Assembly: GCF_028736035.1 (NCBI RefSeq)
Contig: NZ_CP117866.1
Coordinates: forward strand, 3,410,001 to 3,474,000
DNA: 64,000 nt
Origin: Streptomyces sp. T12
GTDB taxonomy: Bacteria > Actinomycetota > Actinomycetes > Streptomycetales > Streptomycetaceae
Reading direction: 5' to 3'
The number at the start of each line of letters is the position of its first letter. Position 1 is the stretch's first letter. The notes below the pieces were generated by a model. That model made no database searches and was not told the DNA's origin. It saw only the letters and a program-made list of their open reading frames with translations. Of the stretch, positions 32,733 to 44,665 are shown piece after piece. The position numbers and the translations under genes are program-made.

Positions 32733-34990
32733 GTGAGCAACCTCCGGCTTCCCCGCCTGCGGCTCCTGCTACGCCTGCGCCGGGTGTCCCGGTTCTCGGC
32801 CGTGGGCGTCGCGACCGTCCCGGCGAGCTGCTGCTCGTCCGGCGCGGCCTCGTTCTTCTGAGTGGCCCGCTGCTCCTTCGCCGGGTCCTTGGAGACCTTC
32901 GGCGAGGTGATGGTCCCGTCCGTGCGGACCTTCGGCAGGCTCTTCTGCGGCGTCGGCAGCAGCGCGTTCTTCTTGTTGATCGTGCCGTCGTCGGAGACGC
33001 CGTACAGCGCGTCGTAGATGTTGCGCACGGCCGGACCCGAGGCGCCGGAACCCGTACCACCCTGGGAGATCGTCATGACGACCGTGTAGTCCTTGGTGTA
33101 CGTCGCGAACCACGAGGTCGTCTGCTTGCCGTAGACCTCCGCGGTACCGGTCTTGGCGTGCATCGGGATCTTGTCCTGCGGCCAGCCGACATCGGCGAAC
33201 CGCCAGGCTGCGGTACCGCGGGTGGCGACACCGGCGAGGGCGTCGTCCATCTCGGCCAGCGTCTGCCGGCTTATGGGCAGCTTGCCGTGCGACTTGGGCT
33301 TGATCTCCTGCACGCTCTTGCCGTCGGCGCTCAGGACGGCCTTGCCGACAGTGGGGTCGTACAGGGTGCCGCCGTTGGAGATGGCCGCGTAGATGGTGGC
33401 CATCTGGATGGGGGTGACGAGGGTGTCGCCCTGTCCGATGGAGTAGTTGACCGAGTCACCGGCGCGCATCCGGTTGCCTTCGAGGCAGTTCTCGTAGGCG
33501 ATCTGCTCGGCGTACGAGCCGCCCTTCTTGCCGTACTTGCACCAGGCGTCCTTGTTGGCCTTCCAGTAGTCCTGCTTCCACTTGCGGTCGGGGATGCGGC
33601 CGGTGACCTCGTTGGGGAGGTCGATGCCGGTCTCCGCGCCGAGGCCGAACTGGTGGGCGGTCTTGTAGAACCAGTCCTTGGCGTTCTTCTTCGGCTTGGT
33701 GCCGCCGTCCCGCTTCCACTCCTCGTGCGCGAGGCGGTAGAAGACGGTGTCGCAGGAGACCTCCAGGGCGCGACCCAGGCTGATCGGACCGTACCCCTTG
33801 ACCTCGAAGTTCTTGAAGACCTGGCCGCCGATCGAGTACGAGCTGGAGCACTGGTACGGGCCTTCGAAGGAGTAGCCCGCGTTCACGGCGGCGGCCGTCG
33901 GGACGACCTTGAAGATGGAGCCGGGCGCCGACTGGCCCTGGATCGCGCGGTTGAGCAGCGGGTAGTTGGAGGCTTTGCCGGTGAGCTTCTTGTAGTCCTT
34001 GGCGGAGATGCCGCCCACCCAGGCGTTCGGGTCGTACGTCGGGTTGGACGCCATGGCGACGATGCGGCCGGTCTTGGCCTCCATCACGACGACCGCGCCC
34101 GAGTCGGCCTTGTACCGCTCGTTGGTGTTGCGGTCCCACCCCTCGCGGGCCTTCTTCATCGCGTCGTTCAGCTCGTACTCGGCGACCCGCTGCACGCGGG
34201 CGTCGATGCTGGTGACGAGGTTGGAGCCGGCCTGAGCGGCGTCGGCCTCGGCCTGGCCGATGACCCGGCCGAGGTTGTCGACCTCGTAGCGGGTGACGCC
34301 GGCCTTGCCGCGCAGCTCCTTGTCGTACTCGCGCTCCAGGCCGGAGCGGCCGACCTGGTCGGAGCGCAGGTAGGGCGAGTCGGTGTCCTGGGCCTGCTGG
34401 AGCTCCTCGTCGGTGACCGGGGAGAGATAGCCGAGGACCTGGGCGGTGTTGGCCTCGCCGGGGCTCGGGTAGCGGCGCAGGGCCTGTGGCTCGGCGCTGA
34501 TGCCGGGGAAGTCCTCGGCGCGCTCACGGATCTGCAGGGCCTGCTTGGGGGTGGCCTCGTCGGTGATGGGGATCGGCTGGTACGGCGAGCCGTTCCAGCA
34601 CGGCTGCGGCGTCTCGGCGTCGCAGAGCCGGACCTTCTCCATGACCTCCTTGGGCGTCATGCCCAGCACACCGGCCAGCTTGGTGAGGACGTCCTTGCCG
34701 TCGTCCTTCATCTTCAGCAGGTCGGTACGGGAGGCGGAGACCACGAGCCGTGTCTCGTTGTCGGCGAGGGGCACTCCGCGCGCGTCCAGGATCGAGCCGC
34801 GGACGGCGGGCTGGACGACCTGCTGGACGTGGTTGCCGGACGCCTCCTTGGCGTAGGCGTCGCCCTCGCGGATCTGCAGGTACCACAGGCGCCCGCCGAG
34901 GGTGCCGAGGAGGGAGAGGACGAGGACTTGGATGACGATGAGCCGGATCTGGACGCGTGGCGTCCGGCCGGTCTCGGGGATGTTGGTCAC
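32729..34990 (-). CDS. mrdA: Penicillin-binding protein 2 (class B transpeptidase)
   Basis: 753 residues with one N-terminal membrane helix (~15-37) and a PBP dimerisation domain starting at QPAVRGSILDARG. The transpeptidase domain has SxxK in APGSIFKVV, an SCD in place of SxN, and KTG in MHAKTGTAEV. The C-terminal ~70 residues are basic and low complexity. It cross-links glycan made by RodA, encoded directly downstream with a 4-bp overlap. In the 140-bp gap to mreD there are two 12-bp repeats (AGTGCGAGTACC / GGTGCGAGTACC at 35,011-35,034). Confidence 0.95.
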   Translation of the reverse strand: MTNIPETGRTPRVQIRLIVIQVLVLSLLGTLGGRLWYLQIREGDAYAKEASGNHVQQVVQPAVRGSILDARGVPLADNETRLVVSASRTDLLKMKDDGKDVLTKLAGVLGMTPKEVMEKVRLCDAETPQPCWNGSPYQPIPITDEATPKQALQIRERAEDFPGISAEPQALRRYPSPGEANTAQVLGYLSPVTDEELQQAQDTDSPYLRSDQVGRSGLEREYDKELRGKAGVTRYEVDNLGRVIGQAEADAAQAGSNLVTSIDARVQRVAEYELNDAMKKAREGWDRNTNERYKADSGAVVVMEAKTGRIVAMASNPTYDPNAWVGGISAKDYKKLTGKASNYPLLNRAIQGQSAPGSIFKVVPTAAAVNAGYSFEGPYQCSSSYSIGGQVFKNFEVKGYGPISLGRALEVSCDTVFYRLAHEEWKRDGGTKPKKNAKDWFYKTAHQFGLGAETGIDLPNEVTGRIPDRKWKQDYWKANKDAWCKYGKKGGSYAEQIAYENCLEGNRMRAGDSVNYSIGQGDTLVTPIQMATIYAAISNGGTLYDPTVGKAVLSADGKSVQEIKPKSHGKLPISRQTLAEMDDALAGVATRGTAAWRFADVGWPQDKIPMHAKTGTAEVYGKQTTSWFATYTKDYTVVMTISQGGTGSGASGPAVRNIYDALYGVSDDGTINKKNALLPTPQKSLPKVRTDGTITSPKVSKDPAKEQRATQKNEAAPDEQQLAGTVATPTAENRDTRRRRSRSRRRGSRRLLT

Positions 34991-35130
34991 TGCGGCTGCC
35001 TCCCCCTCTCAGTGCGAGTACCGGTGCGAGTACCAGTGCGCATACGGCTGTGTGTGTACGAGTGATGAACGAAGGGCCCGCGAGGCCGGGTTCCGGCCGG
35101 GCTCACTCGTTTCGGTGAACTCCGCTGCCC

Positions 35131-35823
35131 TCACAGCCGCTTGACCCCCTTGATGCGCCCGGCACGCGCCGTCCGCGCCCGCCCGGCCTTCACCTTCAGG
35201 CCGCTCTTCACCCCGCCGAGCCCGCCGCGCTGGCCGCCGATGCGCAGGCCGGTGCCGCCGGAGAGCCAGCCGGAGGAGATGCTGGGCTTCTTCGCCTGGG
35301 AGTTGGTCTCCGCGAGCGGGTCGTTCTCCGCGCGCCGGGCCAGCGCCATGATGCCGGGCACCACGAACGGCGCCAGCAGCAGGTCGTACAGCGCGGCCGT
35401 GAACAGCAGGCTGCCGAGCCCGACATGGCGAGCGGCGGTGTCGCCGACGAGGGCACCGACACCGGCGTACAGCAGAGTCGATCCGATCGCGGCGACCACC
35501 ACGACCACCATCGGCCCGGTGGCCGACTTGAGCCGGCCGTTCTCCGGCTTGGCGAGCCCGGCGAGGTAGCCGATCACGCACAGCACCAGCGCATAGCGGC
35601 CGGCGGCGTGGTCGGCGGGCGGGGCGAGGTCGGCGAGCAGCCCGGCGCCGAAGCCGACGAGGGCGCCGCCGACATGGCCGTAGACCATGGCGAGGCCCAG
35701 AACGGTGAGGAGCAGCAGGTCGGGGACGGCGCCCGGGAGGTGGAGGCGGGCAAGGACGCTCACCTGGACCACCAGGGCGACGACGACCAGGGCGGAGGAG
35801 AGCAGGATCCGGTTGACGCGCAT
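35131..35823 (-). CDS. mreD: Rod-shape protein MreD
   Basis: 230 residues with 5-6 membrane helices in the first 165 residues (ILLSSALVVVALVVQVSVLA; LVGFGAGLLADLAPP, the typical MreD GxxxDL region) and a basic C-terminal tail. ATG at 35,823 with TAGGAG upstream, 13 bp after the mreC stop. It is part of the membrane assembly that links MreB filaments to PBP2/RodA. Confidence 0.93.
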   Translation of the reverse strand: MRVNRILLSSALVVVALVVQVSVLARLHLPGAVPDLLLLTVLGLAMVYGHVGGALVGFGAGLLADLAPPADHAAGRYALVLCVIGYLAGLAKPENGRLKSATGPMVVVVVAAIGSTLLYAGVGALVGDTAARHVGLGSLLFTAALYDLLLAPFVVPGIMALARRAENDPLAETNSQAKKPSISSGWLSGGTGLRIGGQRGGLGGVKSGLKVKAGRARTARAGRIKGVKRL

Positions 35824-35836
35824 GTGGCTTCAGCTC

Positions 35837-36790
35837 CTACTGCTCTTGCTCGTACTGGTATTGGCCGTCGACCGGGGGCACGCCGGACGGCGTGACGGTC
35901 ACCGTCACGGTGGGCGTGGGGGTCGGCTCGGGTTTGTCGGGGAGCACAGTGTCGCGTGGGTCCTTCGCGGGGGCCTGGACGACGACACCGACGATGTCGA
36001 GCTTGCTGAAGCCGACGTACGGCGTGACGTACAGGGTGCGGGTCAGGTTGCCGCCGGACGGGTCGACACGGGAGACGACTCCGACGGGGACGCCGGGCAC
36101 GAAGGGCTTGTCGGCCTGGGAGCCGAAGGTGACGAGCCGGTCGCCCTTCTTCACCTCGGCCTTGCCGTTGAGGAGTTCGACGCGCAGCGGTCGGTCGCCC
36201 TGGCCGGAGGCGAAGCCGAGCTCGTCGCTGGCCTCCATGCGGGTGCCGACGGTGAAGTCGGGGTCGTTGGCGAGGAGCACGGTCGCGGTGTTCGGGCCGA
36301 CGGTGGTGACCCGCCCGACCAGCCCGTCCCCGTTCAGGACGGTCATGTCGCGCTGGATGCCGTCGTTCGCGCCGGCGTCGATGGTGATCGTCCAGGAGAA
36401 GCCCTGAGCCGCTCCTATGGCGATGACCTCGGCGCCCTTGATGCCGTACTGGCCCTGCCCCGCGATCTTCAGCATCTTGTCCAGCTGCCGCAGCCGGCTG
36501 CGGTCGCGGTCGTCGCTGCCGAGCTTCGCCTTGAGGGCGGCGTTCTCCTGCTCCAGCCGGGCGAGTCGGTCGTGGCGCTCGCCGGAGTCGCGGATCGCGG
36601 CGACCGCGTTGCCGACCGGGTCGACCGCCGCGGACACGCTGTTCTCGATCGGGCCGAAAACCGTGGCGGCGGCGGATCGGGCGCCGTCGACAGGGGAATC
36701 CTCACCGCCGCGGATGTCCACCGTGATCAACGCGAACGCGATGGCGATCAGCAGCACCAGGAGCAGCCGGCTCTCTCGTGTGTCCCTCAC
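35837..36790 (-). CDS. mreC: Rod-shape protein MreC
   Basis: 317 residues from GTG at 36,790. One membrane helix (~8-25) is followed by a coiled coil (DRLARLEQENAALKAKL, ~70-95) and the two beta-barrel MreC domain (VIAIGAAQGFSWTITIDAGANDGI, GLVGRVTTVGP, VGVVSRVD). The C-terminus is a Pro/Thr-rich tail. It acts outside the membrane as a scaffold for PBP2. Between it and mreB are a 13-bp tandem repeat and the mreB hairpin, so it may also have its own promoter. Confidence 0.94.
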   Translation of the reverse strand: MRDTRESRLLLVLLIAIAFALITVDIRGGEDSPVDGARSAAATVFGPIENSVSAAVDPVGNAVAAIRDSGERHDRLARLEQENAALKAKLGSDDRDRSRLRQLDKMLKIAGQGQYGIKGAEVIAIGAAQGFSWTITIDAGANDGIQRDMTVLNGDGLVGRVTTVGPNTATVLLANDPDFTVGTRMEASDELGFASGQGDRPLRVELLNGKAEVKKGDRLVTFGSQADKPFVPGVPVGVVSRVDPSGGNLTRTLYVTPYVGFSKLDIVGVVVQAPAKDPRDTVLPDKPEPTPTPTVTVTVTPSGVPPVDGQYQYEQEQ

Positions 36791-36858
36791 GTGCGGCGGC
36801 CGTGCCCTTCCTCATAGGAATTGCGGAAACCCCTGGGAAACCCGAAGGGTTCTGTATA

Positions 36859-36923
36859 CGGAGTTTGTCTGCGGAGCTTGTCTGCAGAGGTTGTATGCAG
36901 AGCTTGTATGCGGAGGTTTCGAG
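36859..36923. repeat. Five 13-bp tandem repeats upstream of mreC
   Basis: Contiguous 13-bp units: CGGAGTTTGTCTG, CGGAGCTTGTCTG, CAGAGGTTGTATG, CAGAGCTTGTATG and a degenerate CGGAGGTTTCGAG. The array lies ~70 bp before the mreC start and after the mreB terminator, in a 217-bp gap with no gene. Confidence 0.8.
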
Positions 36924-36957
36924 GCTCTTCGGGGAGCTTATGCCTCTATATCAACGA

Positions 36958-36993
36958 TCCGCCGTACGAGAGGAGATCATCCCGTACGGCGGA
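36958..36993 (-). terminator. Terminator after mreB
   Basis: 11-bp arms (TCCGCCGTACG / CGTACGGCGGA), 14-base loop, 15 bp past the mreB stop. Confidence 0.8.
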
Positions 36994-37007
36994 ATCGAAG
37001 AGTTACG

Positions 37008-38039
37008 TCATCTGCGCGGCTGGGCGTCCAGCACCTGCTGCAACGCCTCGAACTCCTCGACGCACTTGCCGGAGCCGAGCGCCACGCTGTCCAGCGGGTC
37101 CTCGGCGATGTGGATCGGCATGCCGGTCTCGCGGCGCAGGCGCTCGTCGAGGCCGCGCAGCAGGGCGCCGCCGCCGGTCAGAACGATTCCTCGGTCCATG
37201 ATGTCGCCGGACAGCTCCGGCGGGCACTTGTCGAGGGTCGTCTTCACCGCGTCCACGATCGCGTTGACCGGTTCCTCGATGGCCTTGCGCACTTCGGCCG
37301 CGGAGATGACGACGGTCTTCGGCAGCCCGGAGACGAGGTCCCGGCCGCGGATTTCGGTGTGCTCGTCAGCGTCGAGGTCGTACGCCGAACCGATCGTGAT
37401 CTTGATCTGCTCGGCCGTGCGCTCACCCAGCAGAAGGGAGTACTCCTTCTTGATGTGCTGGATGATCGCGTTGTCCAGTTCGTCGCCCGCGACGCGGATG
37501 GACTGGGCGGTGACGATGCCGCCGAGGGAGATGACCGCGACCTCCGTGGTGCCGCCGCCGATGTCGACCACCATGTTGCCCGTGGCCTCGTGGACCGGCA
37601 GGCCGGAGCCGATGGCCGCGGCCATCGGCTCCTCGATGATGTGCACCTGGCGGGCGCCGGCCTGGGACGACGCCTCGATGACGGCGCGGCGCTCGACGCC
37701 GGTGATGCCCGAGGGCACACAGACGACGACCCGCGGGCGAGCCAGATACCGCCGCTTGTGGATCTTCAGGATGAAGTAGCGGAGCATCCGCTCGGTGATC
37801 TCGAAGTCGGCGATCACGCCGTCCTTCAACGGACGTACGGCAACGATGTTGCCGGGCGTGCGCCCGATCATCTTCTTCGCTTCGGCACCGACCGCGAGGA
37901 TGCCACCGGTGTTGGTGTTGATCGCGACGACGGACGGCTCGTTGAGTACGATCCCGCGACCCCTGACGTACACCAGCGTGTTGGCGGTCCCGAGGTCGAC
38001 AGCCATGTCACGGCCGATGAACGACATTGAGTTCCCCAT
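37008..38039 (-). CDS. mreB: Rod-shape actin homologue MreB
   Basis: 343 residues from ATG at 38,039. A second ATG at 38,027 ([14 protein letters not shown]) has GGGGA 6 nt upstream and may be the real start. The frame is open further upstream without MreB-like sequence. The actin-fold ATP-binding motifs are clear: [13 protein letters not shown] (phosphate 1), [13 protein letters not shown] (phosphate 2) and [14 protein letters not shown] (adenosine). It forms membrane-bound filaments that direct wall synthesis, in Streptomyces chiefly during sporulation. It is the first gene of the cluster; 258 bp upstream carry the ndk hairpin and presumably the mre promoter. Confidence 0.96.
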   Translation of the reverse strand: MGNSMSFIGRDMAVDLGTANTLVYVRGRGIVLNEPSVVAINTNTGGILAVGAEAKKMIGRTPGNIVAVRPLKDGVIADFEITERMLRYFILKIHKRRYLARPRVVVCVPSGITGVERRAVIEASSQAGARQVHIIEEPMAAAIGSGLPVHEATGNMVVDIGGGTTEVAVISLGGIVTAQSIRVAGDELDNAIIQHIKKEYSLLLGERTAEQIKITIGSAYDLDADEHTEIRGRDLVSGLPKTVVISAAEVRKAIEEPVNAIVDAVKTTLDKCPPELSGDIMDRGIVLTGGGALLRGLDERLRRETGMPIHIAEDPLDSVALGSGKCVEEFEALQQVLDAQPRR

Positions 38040-38246
38040 CAGGATTCGTCTGGCCTTCCTGGGAGCTTTTGATGGCTTTTCAGGTCGGCGAAGTGGGTGC
38101 TGTGACGTGAAGGCTTCCATCGTAGACGCGCCTTCGCGAACACTGCGGGAGGGTCTTCGCCATTGTCATCAGATGGCGAGTCGCCCCGCTTGTGGAGACG
38201 GGCCATCGGGGGCACTCGTTCCCTCGATCGCCGCGCATATGCACTC

Positions 38247-38274
38247 GGGTGTGGAGACTTCAGTCCCCACACCC
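38247..38274. terminator. Hairpin between ndk and mreB
   Basis: GGGTGTGG-A-GACT / AGTC-C-CCACACCC with one mismatch, followed on the plus strand by TTTTT. It lies 24 bp past the ndk stop. The T-tract is on the plus-strand side, so the textbook terminator orientation is plus although both flanking genes are on the minus strand. Confidence 0.6.
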
Positions 38275-38297
38275 TTTTTGGTCAACCGCCGCAGGCG

Positions 38298-38711
38298 CTA
38301 CGCGCGACCCGGAAAGAAGATCTTCACCTCGCGCTCGGCGGACTCCTCGGAGTCGGAGGCGTGGATGAGGTTCTCGCGGACGATCACACCGTAGTCACCG
38401 CGGATGGAGCCCGGCGCGGCGGCGATCGGATCGGTCGGGCCGGCGAGCTGACGCAGCCCCTCGATGACCCGCTCGCCCTCGACGATCAGCGCGACGACCG
38501 GGCCCGAGGCCATGAACTCCACCAGCGGCTCGTAGAAGGGCTTGCCCTTGTGCTCGCCGTAGTGCTGCTCCAGCGTCTCCTGGTCCAGCGTGCGCAGTTC
38601 CAGCGCGGTGATCTGCCAGCCGGCCTTGCGCTCGATACGGCTGATGATCTCGCCTGTCAGGCCTCGACGGACGGCGTCGGGCTTGAGGAGGACGAGGGTG
38701 CGCTGGGTCAC
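38298..38711 (-). CDS. ndk: Nucleoside diphosphate kinase
   Basis: 137 residues from GTG at 38,711 with AAGGAG 7 nt upstream. TLVLLKPDAVRRGLTGEIISRIERKAG and the active-site NLIHASDSEESA (phospho-His) are diagnostic. It transfers the gamma-phosphate between nucleoside triphosphates and diphosphates. The length is typical. The conserved neighbourhood folC-DUF4233-ndk is on the same strand. Confidence 0.98.
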   Translation of the reverse strand: MTQRTLVLLKPDAVRRGLTGEIISRIERKAGWQITALELRTLDQETLEQHYGEHKGKPFYEPLVEFMASGPVVALIVEGERVIEGLRQLAGPTDPIAAAPGSIRGDYGVIVRENLIHASDSEESAEREVKIFFPGRA

Positions 38712-38777
38712 GGAAGGGCTCCTTCTTACTGCCGGTGGTGCGGTGGGATGAGGTTACAGGGCGTGTCCGGGCCCTTG

Positions 38778-39134
38778 TTACGCAGCGTCAGGGGTAGAGG
38801 AGTCGCCCTGGGCGGCGAATCTCGCCTTCGCCTCGTCGACCTTCCTGCCGAAGTGGACCGACGCCCACCACAGCGCCGCGAAGACCACGCCCAGGAAGAA
38901 CATCGTCGGCACGATGAAGCCGGAGGCGATCAGCGCGATCTGCAGGGCCCAGCCGAGGGCCACGCCGCCGGGCCGGGTCACCAGGCCGCACAGCAGCACG
39001 CACAGGAACATCGCGATGCCGCTGACCGTCCACACCGTCGACATGGACAGGTCGGGATCCTTCATGGCGACCAGACCGGCGAAGCCGATGACGAAGAACT
39101 CGCCGATCAGGGTCGAGGAACAGAGCGTACGCAT
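38778..39134 (-). CDS. DUF4233 membrane protein
   Basis: 118 residues with three to four hydrophobic helices (LIGEFFVIGFAGLVAM; TVSGIAMFLCVLLCGLV; LQIALIASGFIVPTMFFLGVVFAALWW) and a charged C-terminal tail. It matches the actinobacterial DUF4233 family, nearly always next to folC. Its ATG is 9 bp after the folC stop, so the two are co-translated from one transcript. Function unknown. Confidence 0.85.
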   Translation of the reverse strand: MRTLCSSTLIGEFFVIGFAGLVAMKDPDLSMSTVWTVSGIAMFLCVLLCGLVTRPGGVALGWALQIALIASGFIVPTMFFLGVVFAALWWASVHFGRKVDEAKARFAAQGDSSTPDAA

Positions 39135-39143
39135 CTTCCGGAC

Positions 39144-40628
39144 TCAGCCCTTCCCGAGCAGCAGCCGGGCTTCGCCGACCGTGATGACGGACCCGGTGAC
39201 CAGCACGCCGCCGCCCGCGAACTCGCCCTCCTCCTCGGCCAGCGTGATCGCGGCCTCCAGGGCGTCCGGCAACCGCGGCTCGACCTGCACGCGTTCGTCA
39301 CCGAAGATCTCGACGGCGATGGCGGCGAGTTCGTCGGCGTCCATGGCGCGGTGCGAGGAGTTCTGCGTGACGACGACCTCGGCGAAGATCGGCTCGAAGG
39401 CCTCCAGCAGTCCGCGCACGTTCTTGTCGCCGCTCGCGCCCACGACCCCGATCAGCCGGCTGAAGTCGAAGGCCTCCCCGATCGCCTCGGCGGTGACCCG
39501 CGCACCGGCCGGGTTGTGGGCCGCGTCCAGCACGACGGTCGGCGACCGCCGTACGACCTCCATCCGCCCCGGCGAGGCGACGGCGGCGAAGGCCTTGCGG
39601 ACGGTGTCGACGTCGAGCGGCTCGGCCCGCGCGGCGCCGACGCCGAAGAACGCCTCCACGGCGGCGAGGGCGACGGCGGCGTTGTGCGCCTGGTGCGCGC
39701 CGTGCAACGGCAGATACACCTCGGTGTACTCACCGCCCAGCCCGCGCAGGGTCGCCAGCTGCCCGCCGACGGCGACCTGCCGCGACACGACCCCGAACTC
39801 CAGCCCCTCACGGGCCACGGTCGCGTCGACCTCGACGGCCTTCTTCAGCAGCACCTGAGCCGCGTCCACCGGCTGCTGGGCCATGATCACGGTGGCGTCC
39901 TGCTTGATGATGCCGGCCTTCTCACCGGCGATCTCGCCCGCAGTGGTGCCGAGGCGGTCGGTGTGGTCGAGGTCTATGGGCGTCACGACGGCGACATCAC
40001 CGTCGATGACGTTCGTGGCGTCCCAGGAGCCGCCCATCCCCACTTCCACGACGGCGACATCGACGGGCGCGTCGGCGAAGGCGGCGTACGCCATGCCCGT
40101 GAGCACCTCGAAGAAGGACAGTCGGTACTCCTGCGAGGCGTCGACCATCTCGATGTACGGCTTGATGTCGTGGTACGTCTCGATGAAGCGCTCGGCGGAG
40201 ATCGCGGCGCCGTCCAGGCTGATCCGCTCGGTGATCGACTGGACGTGCGGCGAGGTGTAGCGGCCGGTGCGCAGCTCGAAGGCGCCGAGGAGGGCCTCGA
40301 TCATGCGGGCGGTCGACGTCTTGCCGTTGGTACCGGTGATGTGGATCGAGGGGTACGACCGCTGCGGCTCACCCAGGACGTCCATGAGCGCGGCGATGCG
40401 GCTGACGGACGGCTCCAGCTTGGTCTCGCCCCAGCGCGTCGCGAGCTCCGCCTCGACCTCGCGCAGGGCCTTGTCGACCTCGGGGTCCTCGGGACGCGCG
40501 GGCACGTCTGCCTGCGGCAGGCCGCCCTGGGTGCGCAGGGTGCGGCTGCCGGCCTCGATGACCGCGAGATCGGGGTCACGGTCGGTTTCTTCCGCGATGA
40601 TCTCGTCGAAGGGGTCGCTCTCACTCAC
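39144..40628 (-). CDS. folC: Folylpolyglutamate synthase / dihydrofolate synthase
   Basis: 494 residues from GTG at 40,628. It has a Mur-ligase-type ATP-binding motif (HITGTNGKTSTARMIEALL, ~residue 97), the TSPHVQSITERI folate region, and late VLDAAHNPAGARVTAEAI. It adds glutamate to folates (and to dihydropteroate in bifunctional forms). No clear ribosome-binding site is seen. The N-terminus is longer than in E. coli by an acidic ~60-residue lead, common in actinomycetes. It is followed by DUF4233. Confidence 0.94.
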   Translation of the reverse strand: MSESDPFDEIIAEETDRDPDLAVIEAGSRTLRTQGGLPQADVPARPEDPEVDKALREVEAELATRWGETKLEPSVSRIAALMDVLGEPQRSYPSIHITGTNGKTSTARMIEALLGAFELRTGRYTSPHVQSITERISLDGAAISAERFIETYHDIKPYIEMVDASQEYRLSFFEVLTGMAYAAFADAPVDVAVVEVGMGGSWDATNVIDGDVAVVTPIDLDHTDRLGTTAGEIAGEKAGIIKQDATVIMAQQPVDAAQVLLKKAVEVDATVAREGLEFGVVSRQVAVGGQLATLRGLGGEYTEVYLPLHGAHQAHNAAVALAAVEAFFGVGAARAEPLDVDTVRKAFAAVASPGRMEVVRRSPTVVLDAAHNPAGARVTAEAIGEAFDFSRLIGVVGASGDKNVRGLLEAFEPIFAEVVVTQNSSHRAMDADELAAIAVEIFGDERVQVEPRLPDALEAAITLAEEEGEFAGGGVLVTGSVITVGEARLLLGKG

Positions 40629-40779
40629 GGGGTCAGTCTACGGAGGCCGACCGACAGTGCGCCCACGGCGTGGGGTGCGTGGTGTCGTCCGGCGTCTGCG
40701 GCTGCGTCGTGGCTGGTCGCGCCCACGCGGCGGAGCCGCCGCCTGTCGACACGGCCCCGCGCCCCCAAGCGGGTCGGCG

Positions 40780-40813
40780 AAGGCCCCCGGAACCAAGAAG
40801 CTCCGGGGGCCTT
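40780..40813 (-). terminator. Terminator after valS
   Basis: Perfect 11-bp arms (AAGGCCCCCGG / CCGGGGGCCTT), 12-base loop, 17 bp past the valS stop. The remainder of the 202-bp gap to folC holds a copy of a dispersed Streptomyces-type repeat (40,735-40,766). Confidence 0.85.
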
Positions 40814-40830
40814 CATCGACGTACGAACAC

Positions 40831-43455
<2,625 letters not shown>

Positions 43456-43591
43456 CCGCTCAGTTTAGGGGTGTCCCGGGCGTGTCCCGAAACGCGTTTG
43501 TTCTGTAACGGTGGGCACCCCGGTGCCGTGCGTCCCCTGTGTTTGCGCCAGGATGTCGTGAACGCATAAGCATCTGGAGGGGAACCCAGAA

Positions 43592-44575
43592 ATGAGCTAC
43601 AACCAGCCGGGCCCGTACGGCGGGCAGCCCCAGCAGCCCGGTCCGTACGGCCAGCCAGGTCCGTACGGCCAGCAGCCGCAGGCGCCCCAGCCCGGCTACG
43701 GCTACCCCCAGCAGGCCCCTCCGGCCCAGCCCCAGCCCGGATACGGCTACCCGCAGCAGCCGCCACAGGGCGTCCCGCCCCAGCAGCCCTACGGCCAGCA
43801 GCCCCCGTACGGTCAGCAGCCGCCCTACGGCCAGGCCCCGTACGGGATGCCGCAGCCGCCGGCGCCGGGTGGCGGCAACAAGAAGACCGGCCTGATCATC
43901 GGCGCGGTGGCCGTCGTGGCGGCGATCGGCGTCGGGGCATACTTCGTGATCGGTGGGGGCGGCGGCGCGGGCAGCCTTGAGGACGACGGCGCGCACAAGC
44001 TGGCGACGCCTCAGAAGCTGCTCAGCGACTACACGCGAATCGGCAACGAGGGGCAGTCGTCCAGCGGCGACTCGGCGTCGGAGCTGGAGAAGAGCGGCGT
44101 CAAGAACGGCACCGACGTGACCGGTGCCTATTCGACCGCGGACCTCTCGAGTTACGACCCCAGCGACCCGAACAGCACCACGCCCGATCTGGGCGAGTTG
44201 GCGAAGGCCAAGAACATCTATTTCGCGGGCGCCTACGGCGAGATCGCCGACCCGGAGAAGGCTCTGGACGCGTTCTTCGCGTCCTTCAAGAAGTCCGCCG
44301 AGGAGGACTCCTCCTCCGGCAGCAGCAGCGCCCCGAAGACCGAACTGGTCGGCGAGCCCGAGTCCGCCGACCTCGACGGCGCGGTCATGAAGTGCCAGTC
44401 GACCAAGGGCCAGAACCTGATGACCAAGCAGGAGCAGACCAACTGGTTCTGCGCCTGGGCCGACTACAGCACCATCGCCCTGGTGTCGCCGACTGACGCC
44501 ACGACGGGCATCACCAAGGACGTAGCCATCGACATCACCACGAAGGTGCGCGCGGAGGTCCGCGTCAAGGCCTGA
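43592..44575 (+). CDS. Pro/Gln/Tyr-rich single-pass membrane protein
   Basis: 327 residues. Residues 1-95 are a low-complexity region of repeated PGPYGQ, PGYGYPQQ and QQPPYG units. KKTGLIIGAVAVVAAIGVGAYFVIG is one membrane helix (~101-125). The ~200-residue extracellular part has a Ser/Asp-rich linker and two Cys (MKCQS, WFCAW) that could form a disulfide. The PGYGYPQQ arm is expected inside the cell, like the Pro-rich heads of other actinobacterial membrane proteins. Function unknown. It has a GGAGGGGA ribosome-binding site and converges on clpX. Confidence 0.8.
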   Translation: MSYNQPGPYGGQPQQPGPYGQPGPYGQQPQAPQPGYGYPQQAPPAQPQPGYGYPQQPPQGVPPQQPYGQQPPYGQQPPYGQAPYGMPQPPAPGGGNKKTGLIIGAVAVVAAIGVGAYFVIGGGGGAGSLEDDGAHKLATPQKLLSDYTRIGNEGQSSSGDSASELEKSGVKNGTDVTGAYSTADLSSYDPSDPNSTTPDLGELAKAKNIYFAGAYGEIADPEKALDAFFASFKKSAEEDSSSGSSSAPKTELVGEPESADLDGAVMKCQSTKGQNLMTKQEQTNWFCAWADYSTIALVSPTDATTGITKDVAIDITTKVRAEVRVKA

Positions 44576-44600
44576 CGCCCGGCTCGTCAACTGCGAATGC

Positions 44601-44634
44601 GAAGGGGCCCCGGTCGGTCGACCGGGGCCCCTTC
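44601..44634. terminator. Bidirectional terminator between convergent genes
   Basis: Perfect 15-bp arms (GAAGGGGCCCCGGTC / GACCGGGGCCCCTTC) with a GGTC loop, 26 bp after the plus-strand membrane protein and 31 bp after the minus-strand clpX. Confidence 0.93.
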
Positions 44635-44665
44635 GTGCGTCTGTCGCGATACGTCAGCCGCGCGG

